Assembly: GCA_944474755.1 (NCBI GenBank)
Contig: OX104114.1
Location: 78,044,623-78,108,622 of the forward strand
DNA: 64,000 nt
Reading direction: 5' to 3'
Origin: Limnoperna fortunei
Taxonomy: Eukaryota; Mollusca; Bivalvia; Mytilida; Modiolidae
Both the position numbers and the translations under genes were made by a program. The notes under the pieces were generated by a model. It did not search any database. It saw nothing but the letters and a program-made list of their open reading frames with translations, and had not been told where the DNA came from. Positions 51,401-60,400 of this stretch are shown one piece after another (within the stretch, counting starts at the first letter, position 1; each line of letters opens with the position of its first letter).

Positions 51401-54400
51401 CTGGACCGTGAAATTGAGGTCAAGGTCAGGTGACACCTACCAGACAGTCATGTACTAGTCATCAGCAACCTATACACCAAATATTGTCATCCTACCATGT
51501 GTAGTTACAGAGGAACTGTCGTAACCCAAAAACTTTAACGTAGTTGCTGGACCGTGAAATTGAGGTCAAGGTCAGGTGACACCTACCAGACAGTCATGTA
51601 CTAGTCATCAGCAACCTATACACCAAATATTGTCATCCTACCATGCGTAGTTACAGAGGAACTGTCGTAACCCAAAAACTTTAACGTAGTCGCTGGACTG
51701 TGAAATTGAGGTCAAGGTCAGGTGACACCTACCAGACCGTCATGTACTAGTCATCAGCAACCTATACACCAAATATTGTCATCCTACCATGCGTAGTTAC
51801 AGAGGAACTGTCGTAAACCAAAAACTTTAACGTAGTCGCTGGACCGTGAAATTGAGGTCAAGGTCAGGTGACAGGTGACTGACTGGCAAGTACTCATCAT
51901 AAGCTACCTCTGGACCAAATTTGATGGACCTAGGGCTTGGGCTTACAAAGATATGAAGCAAGATGTCAAGTGTTTACGCCGCCGCCGCCGCCGCCGGATT
52001 CCCATACATATGTCTCGCCTCCAGCGACTTTGGTCGCAGGCGAGACAATAAAACTGACAGCTCAAGAGATAAATATACTATTACAGTACACAAATTTAGG
52101 TAAATGTTTTTTACACAATAATCTTTCTACACATCATAAATATTCCGTTACAGACACTTACAATGTCACCAAGGTCTATTTTAAGGAATTTAAATGAGGC
52201 AACTTGTGCATGACTCTGTTGGATTTTCTCTTGTACAGTAGACATCAGCAAATCTCTTACGTAATCTCCAATGAATGGCCATACTTGATCAATAATCTGA
52301 AAAAAAAATTCTTAAATATACTGGCTTTATATATGTCACTATCCCTAACCAATAGTTCATTTTTTATGTTCTCATATTTGTTCTTTCTGTCATTTGCTGT
52401 TGTAATAAATTTTGCTGATATGTTGTTCTTGTCTTAATAAGTGATTATTTAGGTATGGTTTATCTCCCCTTTATACACTAGACGACTTGCAGCACTTGTT
52501 GAAAGAGAATTATTAAAATAACAACTAGACTGCCACCCATAAAGGAAGCTCAAGTTTAAAGACACAATTTTAAAATTTGCATGCATTTCTTGTTTATTTA
52601 ACAGCCCTTACTTTGGCTTACTGCTATACATTAATTGTGTTGTATCATAAGTTTCCACATTAAATTGTGTGCTTTACAACTGTCAAATCACCTAATTTCT
52701 GGTTCCATAGATACAATATTCAATACCTATTACATAATAAATACAATGTACATGTACATGTATATCTTCTTTAACTGAATTATCAAATTAAAACATTCTT
52801 TTTACTTGTCCTATGTCACTAAATATATATGCAAATGGCACATTTCTCTGCATACAGGTATAATCAATCATAACAATACATTCATTTTAATACAAAAAAA
52901 TCAAAATAAATTTTCATACACAATTTTATTTGATTTTGTCAACAGGTGTACATCACTGTACTGAAAATCAATGATGTGAAAATCTACCTGTACCATATAA
53001 ACTGTTCAGCTGAGCATTTAAATTGTGGCTTTTTATGAAAAACTGACTGCAATGAGATTATTAGTGATCGGAAACAGGTCAATAAGCTTATACTGGCCAC
53101 TGGCTATTTAGCTGTTAAATACAAATAGTTCAGCTGGGGAAAGTTCTGGAATTTACATGTACATGTAGTTTGCTTATTGAAAAGTAATTACAACTCAAAA
53201 TATAGTACTTTTTAAAAAATATTTTGATAATAAATTAGCTAAAAACAACATAAATAAAATATTTTTTAATTTTATAAAACACCAAATACCCATTTTTTTT
53301 TACATAGATGCCCAGATGTTAATTGAAAAGTGATAGTTCTTGAAATCCAGGATCTACACATGAATGGTCTATAATACCTGCTTCCTATGTACTATTGAAC
53401 AATAACCGGTTTTACTGGTAAAGGAAGCCACTACATATGGAAACCTGACAGGCACATGGTTGAATGCAAGATTTTTTGTAATTGTACAAAGCAGGCACAA
53501 ACCCAAAGCTTTGTGATGATGGGCATAATTCTCTTCAATGTTTAATACAAATCCATGAACCCAATTACTTGTACATATTTTTGGTTCAGTTCATCTTATT
53601 CGTGTACAAGTCATAATATTACTGAGCTCTGCAATTTTAAAACAATTCTTACATTTTTTACATTCTTGCATAGTTTTAAATTCGTAAGTACACCTGAATT
53701 TTACTTAAAGTTTATTTTACTAGTTAGTTTAAATTAATCCATATAAGAATAATGTACCACACCCAAAATGATAAATAACAGATTTGTATTGACTTTTCTG
53801 CCTACATTTGTGTGACCTTGATACTGACATTTCATATGTTGTTAATATGTCACCTTCCAGTCAGAATTTACATAATGTATTGTAAAAGGTTGAACTGGAT
53901 GACTGAATATTTCTTATTGCATAAGTGTACTAGTATAAGTTTACACTGGTCACTGGCTATTTGGATGTTAAGTACATGTACAAACAGTAATGAAAAGTAT
54001 CTATATATTAATTTTGAAAATAATTAGATTGGATGGTTTTTAATTTAAGATTTTCAACAACTATAAAGCTGTTTCATTTTGACCGTATTAGAAAAAAAAA
54101 AACATCATGGCTATCATTGTTTTACTTCACTAACCCTCTTGATAAAATAAATAGTTGTTTTGCTAGTATTATTTTTTTTGTAATATTCTACATTCTGCTT
54201 TTTTTTACTAATTTTTCTTAGTACTGGTTAATGATATTACTTGAACTATCATTGACATTATAAAAAGTGTAATATTAAATTATGTAACAGTAGTCACTTC
54301 ACATACATGTAAGTCACTGGCTTCTGACAATGACAACCAAGTATGTGTATGTTTATATGGGGCTTGCATTTATTTAAATCATTCCTTCTACTGATCAGAT

Positions 54401-57400
54401 AGATGATTGACAGGTCCATGTGACTTGTCAAATCACAAAATATCAAGATGACAATTTAACTACATTCTGACATGAATTTTAATATAACAACACATACATG
54501 TACCTGTTGAAGTACATGTTTAAAATCATTCATATCATAAAAAAATGTTAGTAATAGAAAGCTGTCAAGACACCCCAAAAAAAGAAGTCCTACCCAAAAA
54601 CTATAGTTACATGTAGAGTTTATGAAGAACAGGTGCGGACTGTGAGCCATTGCTCACTAGTGATACCCCAGCTTTCAGAAATTTACAAGAGTAATGACTT
54701 TCATAAGTAATCTGTAAACAGAAAGTAAATGTAGATGACCAAAGAGCATAAAATCGCTATACACCATATGGTACTACTAGTATATGATCAAGCTATATAC
54801 AAAATATCAGGCTTCTGCATAATATAGCTGCCTAGAAAATTGTGACAGAAACTTTTGGACAAACAAATGAACATTCAAAGGTAAAACAGTATACCCCCTT
54901 TTCTTCGAAGCAGTGGTATAAAAATTATGTTACAATGAACCACATCTTAAATCACAGGCTGAGAAATATAGGATCTAACATTGGTACGAGTGGATTATCG
55001 GATTTCTCCAATCGAGATAGTTAAATTATGGAATTTTAAGTCCGAGCCTTGGCGAGGACTTAAAATTCCATAATTTAACTATCGAGATTAAAGAAGTCCG
55101 ATAATCCAAGAGAACTAATGTAAGATTCTGTTTCTCTAATTTTAAAAAGTAGTAAATTTACGAAATGAAGTACAAATTCTCCCAACCACAACTTTACGTT
55201 CATGACGTTAATACGCGGTAATTTGAAGATGTTTTGTTTATGACGTCATGAGTTCTTATTGTGACGTTATTATTTTTAACCAATCAAATGGTGAGAACAA
55301 CAAATTCACAAGTGACGAGAAATATTTTTTCCACACCGGTCAAGCGGTTGAAATATTACGTCAAAATTAGAGAAAAAAGGATTGTCTCAGTTATTTCCTA
55401 AACTTTTGTAATATACTAGTAGCAATGGTCATGAATAACAGGGAACTAGGGCTAGGAGCTGTCTAGCAACAGTCACTATAAAATATGATACATTTAATGC
55501 TGACTACTTTATACTTTTCATATTTCCATAATTAACAAATGTGGACTGAAAGCATGTTCACAAAGAGATAGTGTCATACCCCTGCTTCGCTTTCAGTCCA
55601 ATTATCTCCCCTTAATGATATCCATGGTTAAAAAAAATCCTTCATGCACATCTACATATAATGTACTTCCTTTATGCTAAGTTTCTTTAAATTTCATCAA
55701 GGAGGAGTTGCTCTTACAAGGGATATGGACAGACGGACCGACAGACAGGGTGATTCCTATATTCCCCTCAAACAAGTTTGCGATGGGTATAAAAACCCTT
55801 TGAAGATTATTTATCTCACCTTATTGATCCACTCTGCCCTTTCAACATCTGGAAAATGAACCTGAAAAAAAAATAATTGTGAATAATATTTGTTGAATTT
55901 TAAACTTTACTTTCTTGCAATTAACAATTAATTTAGGCTGCACAAATAATATTGACATGGAAAATTGCATACTACATTGCAAAACATGAATATCAGTACA
56001 TAATAATAACTACAAAAATTGTATGCCTAAAATTATGGAACACTGAAAATTGTATAAATATAAATACAGCAGAATTGTATAGATGTTCAATCTAAATTGC
56101 ACAATTAGCTTTGCAATGCAATAGTCCAAAATAAAGTTAGACCAGACATGAACATACATACTAGTATGTAATGAGCTATTAGAATACATGTACATATCAA
56201 TACATGTACTAGTAGATGAAAAAAATTCAAAATCAAAAGAAATAATGAACATAAAGTAAAAGATTAAAATATAACTGAAACAAGTATTCATGTATTTGCA
56301 CAGCCAGCATTTGTTTTTACAAGTTCATTATGTATCAATATGTTCTTGATATATTGTCAAAAATGACTGCAAGTAATGTAGTACTGGTAGCTGTAGTTGA
56401 ACTGCCTAAAAGTAATGTACACATGTACAAGAATCTTGTGCACCACAATGAAAATGACAACAACATACACAAAAAAAGGTATACTAAATACTTTTATGAA
56501 TTTTGTTTGTAGAAAAACTTATAAAGCTTTGATTGTGTACATAAGAGTACAGTAATTTAGAAGAAATTATAAGACAGTATACACATGTAACATACAGTGA
56601 TACAAAAATGTTTATTTTATCTTTATTCACAAAATTGCAACAATACATAATGTATATGTGCAAGTTTATGTATCATTCAATAAATGTGATCGATTGATTG
56701 GATGTTTGCTTTACGTCCAGCGAGCAGTATTTCACCTATATTCAGGACGGTCCATAAATATGTACATGTACATATGTACAGCAGGTAATGCAAAATATTT
56801 TTAATGTACATGTATAAAGGTGACATTTTTTATCACAAATCTTTTTTGATATTTTAATGAATGAATAAAAAACTTTTACTTAATAGTACTGGTTTGTCTT
56901 TAGTGTTATTATGAGGTAACTAACCCCCTTCTTAGCTAAACAGATAGTCATTTCTTAAAGCTTTAATTGCCATTCTGTCTTTACATTCCCACCTACACTT
57001 GGTCAAATTAACAATCTGTAATGTCATCGGTATTTTTACCTGAGTAGTTATGAAGGTGTTTCATTCACTTTGATCATTATAAAACATACACAACATCAAC
57101 ATTTACTGGATATATTAATGTCTTAATGCCTCACAGGCAAAGGTCATTTTACAGTTCAATGAGCTACATGTAAGCACAATTCAGTTAAACACATACATGT
57201 AATACTGTATGTACAGAATTAAGCCTTAAGGAGAAGTATTACTGAATCAGATCCTAATAAATTTTAGCCTGTTTTACTACAAGTACATGTATATCAAAGA
57301 AAAAAAAACAAACAAAAAAAACCCCCAAAAGATAAATAAGACACTGTAGTTTATATAAATTCATTATTTATATTTTTGTAAATAGAATTTAAGCTTCTTT

Positions 57401-60400
57401 AGTTATTTCATAGTATTCAAAGAAGGAAGACAAAATACTCAACTGACACAGAATTACCAATTTGTTGTAGATACTATATACTAAAAGTCACCGTGTCTGT
57501 GTTGAGGTTTTTTGCATGACAAATGAAAACTGCTTACTGTGTTTGGTCCAGCTTATTCTCCTTTTGTAGATCCAAAAATGTGCAAATTGAATTCAACATG
57601 TTCAACAATTATTTTCCACAGTTAATCAGTTAATCATCGTTTTGAAATGTGGCAGTTTTTCATTTTGATAGGGAGATTTTCTAAATACATGTAAATTTTG
57701 ACCCAAATTAGAATGAAACTGTAACCTAGGAGCAAGCAACTATTGTCTGTTGGAAACTTTTTGGATAATGACATTTGGGGTTGAGGCAGGAAAAGTCTTG
57801 CAGTTTGTCTGAATACTATTGAATGCCATGAATGCCGGTCCCTCTAGAAACAAAAATGGCTGACTTACTACATGTATGTAAAATTGACGTAGCAAATTAA
57901 AAGTCAAGGATTATTTATGATATGTAAACAGATGCCTAGTATAAAATATGGACAATTTTTTTTTATATTTCAAATTTGATTTTAGCAATACAAAGGTACA
58001 ATATTGAATAATACAAAAATGCAAGCAAAAAATTGAACGCACAAGGGGTGTGACTTTTAGTATAGTATGTTTTTTTAGTGTTACTTTTTAATAGTTTTTG
58101 GAATATTAGAAATCTCTTTATTTTAAACATTTATAATATAACTTATTAGTTATATTTAGATTACTTGTCATTTACTGTATCAGATTTACAGCCAAGGGGT
58201 GTGTATCGAGTCCGAGGACAAGATACCGACCCATTCGCTGTCAATCAGATACAGTAAATAATAAATTACGAGTATTGAAATGATTTGTGGAATGGTCCAA
58301 TGAAATTTGTATACGTCGAATTTATTACCACATGGTTTATAAGTAACAATGCGGCAACATTTTAAAAACTGCAATAATGTCAGATTTCAAGAACATAACA
58401 GCAGAAACAGAAATGGAACTTTTTCATCATGTTGGTCAGTGGCAGCAAATCTTATAATTTTAAAGTAATGTAAGGCCGAAAGATCATGATAGTTCATGTT
58501 TGGACGATATTATGTAATCAAAAATCACCAAACATGGAAAATGAACATTATGTTTTTACCGAAATGGGAGAAAAGTCAAACTGTCCAACACTATCTTCAA
58601 TGTGGAGATTTAAACATGGACTTTTCAATGTCCAAAAGTGAATCAAACTCTAGCAAAGTGGAACCCAATTCATATGTTTATTCAGCAAGGTGCATGAAAC
58701 CTGTTATGGACAAGGAGCTTAGATGCTGAATTGAAAAATAGCATTTTGTCATCTTATAAGAATGTGAATGTATTTAACAAATAACGGAGTCCAAAAATTC
58801 AATCCATTGAAGCTGAAATTGCTTTATGTAAAATTGTTACAGAGATTCGTTTTGGGGCTAGGAAATAAGATTGAACTTAATATACCTCTAAAAGTTTGTA
58901 CTTATTGCACGATAAAATGTTCCAACGATGCAAGGGGTGGAGCAATAGTTATTTAACAGTTGTGATGTCATCAAAGCTCCACCCCTTGCATCATCTAAAT
59001 TAATGTATACTTAACTTCAAAGAAAACTAAGACAAACCAATTTATGTCCAAATCTTTGCAACAAAAAATATACCAAATAACAAGGCAGATTCCTTCAGTC
59101 TGATTGAAGACCTCACATACTAGTATACACCACACACAATTTTTGATCAAATTTCAATATGTTTATTAACATTAGGTTTGCTGTAAAATGATTATGATTA
59201 TGATTGTGATCTGTGAAAAGTTTGTCACTTCTTCTGTCACAGGTGTTACAATATAGCTACTAGTACATAGACAAAGTCAAGTTCAGCCTTCAAAAGGGAG
59301 GAGGGCATTTGTTCCACGTACTTTGGGGTCTAAATGGTGGGTCCTGGACTAAATCTTGCAAAAAAAAAAATCCAAATAAATAAAAAAACACTCCAAACGA
59401 TGTGGGGCTACGAGAACCAGCTAGGCCCATATCTATTTTATTTCATGCATATTCATGTACTATAATTTTCAGACATATAGAAGATTAATGCTTGTGTTGT
59501 GATATTTCATTGGCCAGGTTTCAGCTGAGTTTACCATAGGACTTTGTAATTGACCCTTTTCCAGTTTTACATGATTTATCTCCCTTTTTACTTCCAGTTA
59601 AAAAAACTACGGCTATCATCACTAAAAGAGTATGTTATTGAAATACAGATTTTGCAATTTGTTTTGTATTGTTTGTCTATGCCATTTAAATTTCATCTAA
59701 TTAACCTCATAAGTAGATGTTACTATAGCCATAGGCAACAGGTGAGTTTGAATATCGGAACACGGATGTCACTGGTAAGCTTGTTGAATCAAGCTATAAA
59801 ACAGCTGGGGTTCTACCTTAAATTAGAATCAGGTAAATGGGGTAATAAACGGTAATAAACATTGGTTAATTAATTAACAATCATGTTTACACAGCAGGGA
59901 GTTTTAATAACATCCTCACTCAGATTTTGACACCTGTCATCAACATGAAGCGTTAAAATTTCAAAAGTTTTCAACAGGATAAACTGCGGCTGTAGCCGCA
60001 GTTTTTAGTACGGGAAGTGGACACTTGGTAGCGTTTTTTTTTTAAATTGGAAAGTCGTCAATTTTACATGGAACAAACTTTCTCCTTACATACCCAAGAT
60101 GGCAAATCATCCACAGTAGCAAGAATGACTTCTTTCTCATTATCACACATCTGCTGTTGCATTCGCATCCTCTGGTGTCTTTTCTTGACATGTCGCTCTT
60201 TCCACATATATAAAACTAATCCAAGAAGCAGCCAACTTGGACTGAATCTTGTCCATCCTAAAAACCATATTGCCAAGGTAACTCCTGCAAGTTTAAAGTA
60301 TTTTGTAACTAAATGCAGTAATTGAGTTTCGTCTACTTTTACAGCTGCCGTCTTTGACTTTCTCTTCTGAGACTGAGAACGATGAAGTTCCTTCTTATTG

